From positions 186,001-250,000 of the forward strand of contig JAEZIN010000028.1 of NCBI GenBank assembly GCA_023436585.1: 64,000 bases of DNA, written 5' to 3'. The position numbers and the translations under genes are program-made. Below, one piece after another: positions 16,338 to 25,405 of this stretch (the stretch's first letter is position 1; every line of letters begins with the position of its first letter). The notes beneath the pieces were generated by a model. That model ran no database searches and was not told where the DNA came from. It worked only from the letters and a program-made list of their open reading frames with translations. Source of the stretch: Bacillota bacterium (lineage in GTDB: Bacteria > Bacillota > Clostridia > Christensenellales > Aristaeellaceae).

Positions 16338-17924
16338 ATGGGAGCTGCAAAGCGTCTTGCATGCAGGGTATTGGTCGCTATCCTCTTGATAACCCTAGCC
16401 ATGTATGGGGTTTCCGCCGGTGCCGAAGACAAAAAGTATGACAAAGTCGTCATCACTTATACCTGTCCGCAGGTTGTTGCCGGCTATGACTACAACACAG
16501 GCGATGATTACAGCAAGTTCATACTCAACAAGTTCAATTTCGAGTTTCAGGGTACCAACGTGCCCTGGGGCGAATGGAACAACATGCTCAGCACATGGAT
16601 CATGGCACAGGACATGACCGATGTAGCTATTTTCAACTATACCGACAATACGGCTGCTGACGCCGCCAAATTCGTGGAGCAAGGCCTCCTCAAGCGTCTC
16701 CCTGACGATTGGAAGACAAGGTGGCCCAATGTCGCAAAGGTATATGCGACCACCACGCTTGGACCAATGCTGGAGGAACTTTACGGCGGAACATATTTCA
16801 TCCCGCGTGCAAGATTCTTCTATAACCTGCCCGGCGACCCCCTGGCCAACCACTGGTCCTTGTGGATGAGGTCCGACTGGGTTGCCGCCGTGGGCAAAGA
16901 AGTCAAAAATCACTACACCATCCCCGAGGTATTGGAAATTGCCAAACTCATCAAGGAACAGGACCCAGGCAAAATTGGGGCCAGCCTTGCTCCGATCTCC
17001 ATGACAGCCGAGAATTCTGCAAATTTCTTCCTAAGAGCCAATAGCACTTACTGGGACTCGTTCTATAAAGGCGCCGACGGCAAATACGCGTGGGGCGCGG
17101 CGGCTGATGGAACCCTGGAAGGGCTCAAATTGTGGTATGACGCATACAGCACCGGCGTCCTGGACCCGGAATTCTACCTGCTCGCCTATGAAAAAGATAT
17201 GGAAAAATTCCAGACCCTCGGAACAGCCGGCGTTTCTTACCTGGGCGGCCAAACTGCGGACGTTCAAAACTACCGTACTATTTTTGAAATGCGCACAGGG
17301 ATCGGCAGCGATGCTTTCCTGATGGCAACCCTTCTGGGAGCGGACGGGAACTATCACCAGAGGGACCTGATCAACTTCTGGGGCGCGGTATGCTTCAGCC
17401 CGGATGTAGAAGACGCGGTATTTGAGCGCTGGATGGACCTCATGGATTTCACAGCCAGCAAAGAAGGGTATCCCGGCACACAGATGGGCCTGAAGGGCGT
17501 TGACTGGGACTTCGACGCAAACGGCAACATCGTCTCTCTGGTAGCCCCGGGAACACTGCTGGCCGGTAATGTCGGCGAAGCGAAATACCCGAGCCTTGGC
17601 CACGTACTCGGCTCCTGCATCCTTTGGGACGACCTTGCCTTCGACAATCCGAACATCGAAAAACGGTACCGCGACGAGTCCAAAGCCCTTTACGCGAACC
17701 GTTATGAATTCAGCACCCCCGAGACCTTTGCCAAGGTGGACTGGAATCTCTGGATGCATAACACGGAAAATATGCGCAGGGCCAAAGGCATTCTTTACTA
17801 CAAGGAATTCGCCAATCTGGTCACAACCGCCACAAGCGAGGAAAACCTGGTTGAACTCTACAATACCTGGCTTGCGTCACAGATGGGGCTCATTCAGCCG
17901 GTGCTGGATGAGTTGAACAAGTAA
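16338..17924 (+). CDS. LplA-type extracellular sugar-binding protein
   Basis: A 528-residue binding protein for the LplB/YtcP-type permeases that follow. The signal peptide is residues 1 to about 29 (positive n-region, hydrophobic VLVAILLITLAMYGV, then SAGA before EDKK). The only early cysteine, Cys9, precedes the hydrophobic core, so there is no lipobox. The larger size and W/Y-rich body are typical of the LplA group that takes up oligosaccharides from plant cell walls. AGGAGG precedes the ATG by about nine bases. It is the first gene of an operon that continues with two permeases and arabinofuranosidases. Confidence 0.9.
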   Translation: MGAAKRLACRVLVAILLITLAMYGVSAGAEDKKYDKVVITYTCPQVVAGYDYNTGDDYSKFILNKFNFEFQGTNVPWGEWNNMLSTWIMAQDMTDVAIFNYTDNTAADAAKFVEQGLLKRLPDDWKTRWPNVAKVYATTTLGPMLEELYGGTYFIPRARFFYNLPGDPLANHWSLWMRSDWVAAVGKEVKNHYTIPEVLEIAKLIKEQDPGKIGASLAPISMTAENSANFFLRANSTYWDSFYKGADGKYAWGAAADGTLEGLKLWYDAYSTGVLDPEFYLLAYEKDMEKFQTLGTAGVSYLGGQTADVQNYRTIFEMRTGIGSDAFLMATLLGADGNYHQRDLINFWGAVCFSPDVEDAVFERWMDLMDFTASKEGYPGTQMGLKGVDWDFDANGNIVSLVAPGTLLAGNVGEAKYPSLGHVLGSCILWDDLAFDNPNIEKRYRDESKALYANRYEFSTPETFAKVDWNLWMHNTENMRRAKGILYYKEFANLVTTATSEENLVELYNTWLASQMGLIQPVLDELNK

Positions 17925-17965
17925 ATCCGTTGACAGATGAACCACTCGATGTTTGAACAATGAAT

Positions 17966-17995
17966 TTGCCCGGGACGGTTCACTGTCCCGGGCAA
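17966..17995 (+). terminator. Binding-protein/permease intergenic hairpin
   Basis: A perfect 11-bp stem (17966-17976 with 17985-17995) with an 8-nt loop and no T run. It probably limits read-through or protects the 3' end of the binding-protein message. Confidence 0.65.
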
Positions 17996-18026
17996 TAAAC
18001 AACTATCGGAAAAAGGAATGGAAAAA

Positions 18027-18986
18027 ATGGCTGTAACATCACCTCGTTTAAAAAAGCCCTATTCCAAAGGGCTCCTTGCGACTACCGGGAGGAATATCCT
18101 AAAGCACAAGGGTAAATACATGCTTGTCCTGCCTGGCTTAGTATGGTATGTCATTTTTGCCTATATTCCGATATTTGGCTTGTCTTTGGCCTTCAAAACA
18201 TATATCGCAAAATTGGGCCTGTTCGCAAGCCCCTGGATTGGGCTTGGCAATTTCGAGAACGTGTTCGCCGATCCGGCATTCATGCAATCCATATTCACAA
18301 CGCTGAAAATCAATGCAGGCAGGCTTCTGTTTGTTTTTCCTTTCCCCATTTTACTGGCGCTTGCCATTAATGAAGTCCGTCTGGGACGCTCAAAAAAAAT
18401 CATGCAGTCCATTTTTACATTTCCCCACTTCCTTTCATGGGTAATCGTCGCCAGTATTATGATCAGTGTTCTGGGGCAAAGAGGGCTGGTCAATTCCACC
18501 ATGGGTGCAGTATTTGGCACCAAGCCCATCAGCTTCCTGGGGACGCCATCTTATTTTCTGCCAGTCGTGTATCTGACAGATATATGGAAAAGCGCAGGAT
18601 GGAGCGCGATCATTTACATGGCTTCCATTGCCGGTATCGATACCGAACAGTATGAAGCCGCCGAGATTGACGGGTCGTCAAGGCTTCAGCGCATGTGGTA
18701 CATCACGCTGCCGGGGATAAAGCCCACCATCTTTGTTCTGTTTATTTTGGCAGTTGGCTATCTGATGTCAGGCGGCTTTGATCAAATATTTAACCTGAGC
18801 AATCCGGCTACCCTAAAAGTGGCGGAAACCCTCGATATGTATATCTACCGGATTACATTCCGCGGCTCCGTCGACTTTTCCTATTCTTCCGCGGTAGCCA
18901 TCTTCAGATCGACCATTAATTTGCTGCTGCTGTTTGCTGCTGACCGCTTCATGAAGCGCATTGGGGGATCAGGATTGCTGGCCTAG
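18027..18986 (+). CDS. lplB: LplB-type sugar ABC transporter permease
   Basis: Membrane subunit of an oligosaccharide importer, 319 residues with about six transmembrane helices. The EAA loop reads EAAEIDGSS...MWYITLPGI near residue 210. I prefer ATG 18027 (MAVTSP) because AAGGA lies nine bases upstream; an ATG at 18018 sits too close to that site. It follows the binding-protein gene after a hairpin and precedes its partner by 23 bp. Confidence 0.92.
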   Translation: MAVTSPRLKKPYSKGLLATTGRNILKHKGKYMLVLPGLVWYVIFAYIPIFGLSLAFKTYIAKLGLFASPWIGLGNFENVFADPAFMQSIFTTLKINAGRLLFVFPFPILLALAINEVRLGRSKKIMQSIFTFPHFLSWVIVASIMISVLGQRGLVNSTMGAVFGTKPISFLGTPSYFLPVVYLTDIWKSAGWSAIIYMASIAGIDTEQYEAAEIDGSSRLQRMWYITLPGIKPTIFVLFILAVGYLMSGGFDQIFNLSNPATLKVAETLDMYIYRITFRGSVDFSYSSAVAIFRSTINLLLLFAADRFMKRIGGSGLLA

Positions 18987-19009
18987 TCCAAAATAAGGAG
19001 CTGATTATT

Positions 19010-19903
19010 ATGTTAGCAGTAAAAAAGACCCGCAGAGGTTTGCGGGATAAGTTTGAACTACTGGATGGCATCATTTTGGTATTGCTGCTGATGATGGCTG
19101 TTGCGATTGTTTTTCCGGTATTGAACGTCATAGCCACATCGCTCGCTACGCAGAAGGAAGCTGCAGAGAGCCCGCTGCTGCTGATTCCCACCAATCCTAC
19201 GATTGACAATTATTACAGGCTGTTTCAGGACCCCCGAATTCTGATTGGCTATAAAACCACCTTTCTGATCCTGCTGCTCGGTGTTCCCATCAACCTGTTC
19301 CTGACCACAAGTCTGGCTTACGGCTTATCGCGGACCAACTTTCCAGGAGGGAAGTTCATCTTTTACGCGGTCCTGCTGACCATGCTGTTCAATGGCGGTA
19401 TTGTTCCCCTGTATTTGTTAATGCTTCAACTTAGCCTTACAAAAAACATCTGGTCTGTCATACTTGCGTATGGGGTCAACACCTTTTACTTTATTATCAT
19501 GCGCACATACATGACCACGCTGCCGGAATCCCTGATTGAATCCGCAAAAATTGACGGTGCCGACGAATGGAGGATTCTGTTCAAGATCGTCCTGCCTCTA
19601 TCAAAACCCATCCTTGCAACAGTCCTGCTGTTTTATGCGGTGGACAGGTGGAACGAGTGGTTCAACTCTATGGTTTTTCTGCGCAGGAATGATTTAATCC
19701 CGCTGCAGCTGGTGCTGCGCACCATTGTCATGGACTCGGTGATCGTTAACTCCCTGTCTATAGCAGGGCCGCGCATCCCCAGGTTTACGGAGGGTATTCA
19801 AACTGCCACCATCATGGTCACCATGCTTCCGATTATGTGCTTTTTCCCATTCCTGCAAAAGTACTTTGTAAAGGGCATCATGATAGGCGCTATAAAGGCG
19901 TAA
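19010..19903 (+). CDS. YtcP/LplC-type sugar ABC transporter permease
   Basis: A 297-residue partner of the LplB-type permease with six predicted helices. The EAA loop is ESAKIDGADEWRILFKIVLPL near residue 180, and the family C-terminus (KYFVKGIMIGAIK) is intact. AAGGAG lies nine to ten bases before the ATG. Its stop codon overlaps an alternative start of the following arabinofuranosidase gene as TAATG, which implies tight operon coupling. Confidence 0.93.
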   Translation: MLAVKKTRRGLRDKFELLDGIILVLLLMMAVAIVFPVLNVIATSLATQKEAAESPLLLIPTNPTIDNYYRLFQDPRILIGYKTTFLILLLGVPINLFLTTSLAYGLSRTNFPGGKFIFYAVLLTMLFNGGIVPLYLLMLQLSLTKNIWSVILAYGVNTFYFIIMRTYMTTLPESLIESAKIDGADEWRILFKIVLPLSKPILATVLLFYAVDRWNEWFNSMVFLRRNDLIPLQLVLRTIVMDSVIVNSLSIAGPRIPRFTEGIQTATIMVTMLPIMCFFPFLQKYFVKGIMIGAIKA

Positions 19904-19923
19904 TGAGTTTGGGGAAGATGTAT

Positions 19924-21426
19924 ATGAACGTTACAAGAGCTGTGATAGACACGGACAAAAAGGGGCCAATCATTAGCCGGCATGTGTACGGGCATTTTTC
20001 AGAGCATTTGGGTAGGTGCATCTATCACGGCGGATACTGGGTGGGAGAGGATTCGCCAATCCCCAACACTCGGGGAATCCGTACAGACATCGTGGAGGCA
20101 ATGAAGGCCATCAAGGTCCCCAACATACGCTGGCCCGGAGGCTGCTTTGCCGATGACTACCATTGGATGGACGGTATAGGCCCTAAGGAAGAGCGCACGC
20201 CTCTTGTCAATGTACACTGGGGCGGCGGATTGGAGAATAATCATTTCGGCACCCACGAATTTATGGATCTGTGTGAACAAATAGGCTGTGAGCCCTACAT
20301 TTGCGGGAATGTAGGGAGCGGTACCGTCCGCGAGATGAGGGATTGGGTAGAGTATCTGACGGATAACGGCCAATCTCCCATGGCTCGATTGAGGCGGAAA
20401 AACGGAAGGGATAATGCCTGGGAAATCAGTATGTTTGGCGTAGGAAACGAAAATTGGGGCTGCGGTGGCTTTATGACCGCGTCCCAATACGCCCAGGAAT
20501 TCCGCAGGTATGCCACATATGTCCGAAATTACAAGGATATGGGAAAAATAAACTGGTGGCAGGCACCGGCTATTCTGAGAATTGCCGGCGGTGCGAACGC
20601 TGAACACTGCGAGTGGACAGAGACTCTGATGAAATCTGTTCCCGCACAGCTGATGGGCGGCTTGTCGGTGCACTGCTATGTAAAGCCGGGAGAAGAATCC
20701 AACGGTGTAAGCTTTTCAGACGACAGCTGGTATCAAACCGCTGCCAACACCTATGCAAAAGAAGCATTATTCAAAAAGAATATCGAGATCATGGATCATT
20801 ACGACCCGGATAAAAAAGTGGCCATGGCGGTTGATGAATGGGGCATATGGGTGGATAACGAGCCTGGGACAGCACCTGGGTATCTGTATCAGCAAAACAC
20901 GATGCGTTCGGCTTTATGCGCGGCGCTGATGCTGCATATGTTCCATAAATATGCTGACAGAATCCGCCTTGCCAATCTTGCGCAAACCATCAACGTCCTG
21001 CAAGCCATTCTCCTAACCGAAGGCAGCGAGATGATTAAAACGCCCACCTACCATGTGTTTGATCTCTTAAAGGGGCATCAGGATGCGAATTTCGTTCCCG
21101 TAGAATGGGTGATTCAGCCGGAAGCAATCCAAAAAAATCTTCCGCAGGTGGATTTGTCTTCGTCCATCAAAGAGAATACGCTGACTGTTTCGCTGATTAA
21201 CCTTTCTGTGAAGAAGGAGGCGGGGGTAGAACTGGAATTCCCGGCAGCAAAACCGGTTTCCGCATCCGGCAGGCTGCTCATAGGCAAGCCGACAGCTCAC
21301 AACACATTTACTGATCCGAATCAGGTGGATACAGCCATTCTTGAGGGTATCACCCTTGGGGAAGGCGGACTTAGCGTAACTCTTCCGCCCTGCGCGATCG
21401 CTTCCATAGAGATAAAGCTTAGATAA
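19924..21426 (+). CDS. abfA: GH51 alpha-L-arabinofuranosidase
   Basis: Removes terminal alpha-L-arabinofuranose from imported arabino-oligosaccharides by a retaining mechanism. The 500-residue protein has no signal peptide. Catalytic residues are visible: acid/base Glu176 in GVGNENWGCGG and nucleophile Glu305 in VDEWGIW. RWPGGCFADDYHW (from residue 69) is the family substrate-site block. Length equals that of typical intracellular GH51. GGGGAAG lies six bases before ATG 19924; an ATG at 19903 overlapping the permease stop is an alternative. It is closest in this window to the GH51 at 38551-40086. Confidence 0.93.
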   Translation: MNVTRAVIDTDKKGPIISRHVYGHFSEHLGRCIYHGGYWVGEDSPIPNTRGIRTDIVEAMKAIKVPNIRWPGGCFADDYHWMDGIGPKEERTPLVNVHWGGGLENNHFGTHEFMDLCEQIGCEPYICGNVGSGTVREMRDWVEYLTDNGQSPMARLRRKNGRDNAWEISMFGVGNENWGCGGFMTASQYAQEFRRYATYVRNYKDMGKINWWQAPAILRIAGGANAEHCEWTETLMKSVPAQLMGGLSVHCYVKPGEESNGVSFSDDSWYQTAANTYAKEALFKKNIEIMDHYDPDKKVAMAVDEWGIWVDNEPGTAPGYLYQQNTMRSALCAALMLHMFHKYADRIRLANLAQTINVLQAILLTEGSEMIKTPTYHVFDLLKGHQDANFVPVEWVIQPEAIQKNLPQVDLSSSIKENTLTVSLINLSVKKEAGVELEFPAAKPVSASGRLLIGKPTAHNTFTDPNQVDTAILEGITLGEGGLSVTLPPCAIASIEIKLR

Positions 21427-21461
21427 AGCCAGGCCAATACATCAGATAAAGGAGAACTGAA

Positions 21462-23657
21462 ATGAATATCCAGTCAGGCAATTACCTTATGAGGTTTTCA
21501 TGCGGCGGTGTGGAAGTGCTTCGTGATGGTATCATTTTGTACTTCAACAAACGCCCGATGTATGCCTTCATCAAAACAGCTCTGTCCATCACAGAGTTTT
21601 ATGATGCGCCTTATCAGGAAGTCGTTCAGGAACAAAATCGGGTGATTGCCGCCGGTTTGCTCAAATCCCCGACCGGCGCTGAACTTGCCTTCAAAGACAT
21701 TTATGAACCAAAAGGAACAGGCTTCAAAGTCTCAAGAACTGTCACTGTAATGAAAAATATTGACGATTACGGCTTCGCAACCAAAATTTCGTTTGTTCTG
21801 GCGGCATCCGATGATGTGCGCGAGTATGATTATTTCGCCCCGGCCAACTGGTATCGGCTCAATGAATACGCCAAACCGCATGTAATGGGCTATGACCTGA
21901 ACTGCGAATACTTCTGGCGCAGGGAAGTGAACTATACGCTTCCTTTATTCGCCGCGCAGCACAGAGCAACCGGCGAAATGGCTATGCTTTCGCGCTGGGC
22001 AGCTGATGTTACCATGCGGGATCACAATTTTGTACAATCCGAGCATATCGTGGACAGAAAATTTACCATTGGCGCTATCGGCATCAGCAAGCCTGAAAAT
22101 AAAACCATCAATTATTTGTATTATGGCTATCCGCTGCGCAAGGAAATCGATACGGTGCGCGACGGTCTATCGATTGATTACGTATACCCTGGCGTGGATG
22201 GCCAGATGCCCAGAGTTGACAGGGGCTATAACGTAGACTACATGATGCACACCAAAACAATGACTCGCATGTATCATCCCATGGAAGAAGGCTTCACACA
22301 TAGTTACGCCATTGAGGTAAATTTTGGAAAATACGATGGATTTTATCCCATGATGAGAGATGCGTGGCGCGCTGTGTACGCACGCCTGAAGGATCCCGTT
22401 TATGCTGTGGATCAGGAATTGCAATACCGTAACTGTATGGAAACCCTCACAAAACTTACAAGGCAGTATGGCGATTCATGGGGGCTGCCGTTTTCCTGTC
22501 AGCTTCCTCAAATGGATGTCTCCAGTATATCCTTTCAATTTGGGTTTGTAGGGCAGCAGCCGGGCATAGGCTATCAGCTCATACGCTATGGGGACAAGGA
22601 AAGCCGGCTGGAGTCTTATCAAAAAGGCTTGCATATCATCGACTTTTGGGTAAGGACAGCCATGACGGATATGGGTGCGCCGCAGGTTTGCTACAACCCA
22701 GCCATCACCGGCTTTGAACCCATGCCGTTTTGGACGAGGATGATTGCCGATGGTCTTGAGAACATTCTTGACGCCTATATATACATGAAGAAAAAGGGCG
22801 AAGAGAAGCCAGCATGGCTGGAATTCTGCCGTAAAGCCGCCGACTGGTTTGTCCGCATCCAGAATGACGATGGCAGCTGGTACCGTGCGTATAACACCAA
22901 CGACGGTTCCATGCGCATGGATTCCAAAGCCAATACGATCAGCGTTGTTCGGTTCCTTATCCAATATTACCTGGTCACAGGGGATGATTCTTGCAAACAG
23001 GCCGCGCTCAAGGCCGGAGAATGGTCCTATGAAAATACATATAAGCTTATGGAATATCGTGGCTCCACCTGTGACAACTCCGACATCATGGACAATGAGT
23101 CAGGTATATACGCGATGTTCGGCTTTCTATCACTATACGACTTGACCGGCGGGCAAAAATGGCTCGACGCCTTGATCGGCGCCGCCGACTACACCGAAAC
23201 CTGGACCTATGCATGGTCTTTCCCTGTGCGTGTTCTATGGCCGAACCATCCCTTTACCAAAAACGCGATCAGCGGTCAGAGCCCGGTCACGCTTGGCGGC
23301 GGTGGCGGAGATATGTATATGGCAGCCTGCGCATACGTGTATTACAGGCTGTATGTCATCACCAATGATGAGCATTACAGGGATTACGCTGAGTTCATTC
23401 ACAACAATACACGCCAGGCCAATGACGTGGATGGAGGCTTTGGCTATGCTCTTCCAGGGCTTTCCCATGAGGGGGGCAGATTTGGCGATCAGACATTCGC
23501 AAGCCATTATCATTGGCTGCCTTGGGTGACATACGTCGAAATCGACCCCTTGTCCAGGCTGTACGATACATTCGGCGCATATGATATCGCTGGAGCGGAA
23601 AAGCTCAGCCCGGAGGAGCGCGCCGCACGAAACAGGATCTACGATTCTTTCGCTTAG
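21462..23657 (+). CDS. Six-hairpin (alpha/alpha)6-barrel protein, probable glycoside hydrolase or lyase
   Basis: A 731-residue protein I cannot place in a named family. The N-terminal ~300 residues are beta-rich. From about 330 on, the pattern of paired helices and motifs (DGSWYRAYNTNDGS, TISVVRFLIQYYLVTGD, DNESGIYAMFGFLSLYDLTG, SGQSPVTLGGGGGDMY) is that of (alpha/alpha)6 barrels as in GH88, GH105, GH127 and related enzymes. There is no signal peptide, so it acts in the cytoplasm. It lies between two GH51 genes (35 and 30 bp gaps), which suggests it removes or opens a sugar attached to arabinose. AAGGAG precedes the ATG. Confidence 0.65.
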   Translation: MNIQSGNYLMRFSCGGVEVLRDGIILYFNKRPMYAFIKTALSITEFYDAPYQEVVQEQNRVIAAGLLKSPTGAELAFKDIYEPKGTGFKVSRTVTVMKNIDDYGFATKISFVLAASDDVREYDYFAPANWYRLNEYAKPHVMGYDLNCEYFWRREVNYTLPLFAAQHRATGEMAMLSRWAADVTMRDHNFVQSEHIVDRKFTIGAIGISKPENKTINYLYYGYPLRKEIDTVRDGLSIDYVYPGVDGQMPRVDRGYNVDYMMHTKTMTRMYHPMEEGFTHSYAIEVNFGKYDGFYPMMRDAWRAVYARLKDPVYAVDQELQYRNCMETLTKLTRQYGDSWGLPFSCQLPQMDVSSISFQFGFVGQQPGIGYQLIRYGDKESRLESYQKGLHIIDFWVRTAMTDMGAPQVCYNPAITGFEPMPFWTRMIADGLENILDAYIYMKKKGEEKPAWLEFCRKAADWFVRIQNDDGSWYRAYNTNDGSMRMDSKANTISVVRFLIQYYLVTGDDSCKQAALKAGEWSYENTYKLMEYRGSTCDNSDIMDNESGIYAMFGFLSLYDLTGGQKWLDALIGAADYTETWTYAWSFPVRVLWPNHPFTKNAISGQSPVTLGGGGGDMYMAACAYVYYRLYVITNDEHYRDYAEFIHNNTRQANDVDGGFGYALPGLSHEGGRFGDQTFASHYHWLPWVTYVEIDPLSRLYDTFGAYDIAGAEKLSPEERAARNRIYDSFA

Positions 23658-23687
23658 TGTGGAATAATCACAGCGGAGTGGTAAGAA

Positions 23688-25280
23688 ATGAAGAAAACGG
23701 CCAAGATCTATGTGAACCGGCACTTTCGGATTGGGGATATTTCTCCCAGGCTATACGGTGCGTTTTTGGAGCCCATTGGGACCATGGTGAATGGCAGTAT
23801 GTACAATCCCAAGCATCCGACTGCCAATGGTCAGGGCTTCCGGCAGGATTTTATTGATGCGTTAAAATCCACGGGCCTCCCCGCCATACGCCTTCCAGGA
23901 GGTAATTTTGTCTCCGGATGGCATTGGAAGGATTCCATTGGTCCCATTGAGAAGAGAAAAACGCAGCTAGACACCGCCTGGTTCCAGTACTATACAAATG
24001 AAATCGGTCATGATGAATACCTGAAGTGGACGAAAATGGTCGGGGCAGAGCCCATGTATACGGTCAATCTTGGCACCAATGGGCTGAACGATGCGCTTCA
24101 TCTTGTCGAATATACAAATCACAAATCCGGCAGTTACTGGGCGGAACTGCGCAAAGCATACGGCCAGGAAGCGCCATATCGTGTGAAAACCTGGTATCTT
24201 GGGAATGAAATGGACGGGCCATGGCAAATAGGCTCATGGCAAAAAGACCCCCGCGGGTACGGTATTTTGGCCCATGAGGTTTCCAAGGGAATGAAGTGGA
24301 TCGATCCAACCATTGAAACGGTTGCGTGCGTATCCTCTTCACCATTCCTTGCACATTATCCCCAGTGGGATTTGGATGTGCTTCAAGAATGTTATGAATC
24401 GGTAGACTATATCTCGCTGCATCACTATCATATTGCGGCCCCGGGAGATTATGGTGCTTTACTTGGTGGATCGTGTTTCTTTGAGGACTACATCAACACG
24501 GAGATTGGGCTGTGTGATTTTGTCCAGACAAAACTCAGGCTGCCCAAAAAGATGATGCTGTCTTTTGATGAGTTTGGAACAAGGGAACAACCCCTGGGGG
24601 AGATTCTTCCCGGCCGCGGAACCGTATGGGAACACGAGTATGATACCGCACGCGAATATGTACGTCACGATCCTGATCAAATGATTACAAGCAAACACTT
24701 CACACGCCATGGGGGAATGCTCGACGCCCTTACTTCCGCCTCTACTTTGCTGACACTCATTCGTCATGCCGACCGTGTCAAAATCGGATGCATGACATGG
24801 GGCTTGCAAACCCTCGCTGCCACAAATCGCGACCATGTATGGAAACCGATTGCTTATTATCCATTCAAACAGCTTATGGAATTTGGCCAGGGGGTTTCCC
24901 TACAGACAGCCATTGAGTGTGACACGTATGATATCCCGGGTTACGCCATTAGTCATCAATTCCAATATAGGACACACGAAGGCATCTCCTTTATTGATTC
25001 GGCGGCGGCCTTCCATGCTGAAAAAAACGAGCTGACCGTATTCGTAATCAACCGGGATTGGGAAACTGACCGGCTGCTGGAGCTTGAGATAACTGCATTT
25101 GAAGGATACAGATTGATTGAACACCTGCAGTTGTACAGCGAGGATATGGATTTGATGAATACATATGAAAATCCCGAAGCTGTTGTTCCAACGGTCAATC
25201 CAGATTCTGCATTCAAGAACGGAAAAGTAACAGCCGTCATCCGAAAACTCTCATGGAATGTGTTTCGCTTTGGTGTATAA
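23688..25280 (+). CDS. abfA: GH51 alpha-L-arabinofuranosidase
   Basis: A 530-residue cytoplasmic GH51 enzyme, clearly distinct from the copy two genes upstream. Acid/base Glu174 lies in YLGNEMDGPWQ and the nucleophile Glu295 in LSFDEFG; RLPGGNFVSGWHW is the substrate-site block. The LGNEMDGPWQ form of the motif is that of the Geobacillus/Bacillus AbfA subgroup. Having two diverged GH51 enzymes in one operon suggests different linkages or side-chain lengths are handled. It is the last gene before a bidirectional terminator at 25328-25369. Confidence 0.93.
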   Translation: MKKTAKIYVNRHFRIGDISPRLYGAFLEPIGTMVNGSMYNPKHPTANGQGFRQDFIDALKSTGLPAIRLPGGNFVSGWHWKDSIGPIEKRKTQLDTAWFQYYTNEIGHDEYLKWTKMVGAEPMYTVNLGTNGLNDALHLVEYTNHKSGSYWAELRKAYGQEAPYRVKTWYLGNEMDGPWQIGSWQKDPRGYGILAHEVSKGMKWIDPTIETVACVSSSPFLAHYPQWDLDVLQECYESVDYISLHHYHIAAPGDYGALLGGSCFFEDYINTEIGLCDFVQTKLRLPKKMMLSFDEFGTREQPLGEILPGRGTVWEHEYDTAREYVRHDPDQMITSKHFTRHGGMLDALTSASTLLTLIRHADRVKIGCMTWGLQTLAATNRDHVWKPIAYYPFKQLMEFGQGVSLQTAIECDTYDIPGYAISHQFQYRTHEGISFIDSAAAFHAEKNELTVFVINRDWETDRLLELEITAFEGYRLIEHLQLYSEDMDLMNTYENPEAVVPTVNPDSAFKNGKVTAVIRKLSWNVFRFGV

Positions 25281-25327
25281 AGGGTTGTTTTCCATGATGA
25301 TGATTTCATTGCTCAGCCAAAAGGAAT

Positions 25328-25369
25328 AAAATGTGCCACGTCCGCGGGTATGCGATCGTGGCACATTTT
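25328..25369. terminator. Bidirectional terminator between convergent GH51 genes
   Basis: A perfect 13-bp stem (25328-25340 with 25357-25369) with a 16-nt loop. The outer AAAA/TTTT ends give short T tracts in both directions. It separates the plus-strand operon from the minus-strand gene ending at 25406. Confidence 0.8.
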
Positions 25370-25405
25370 CTGCATCGCTTCTCCTATGGCCAGGCTTGTA
25401 CACGG

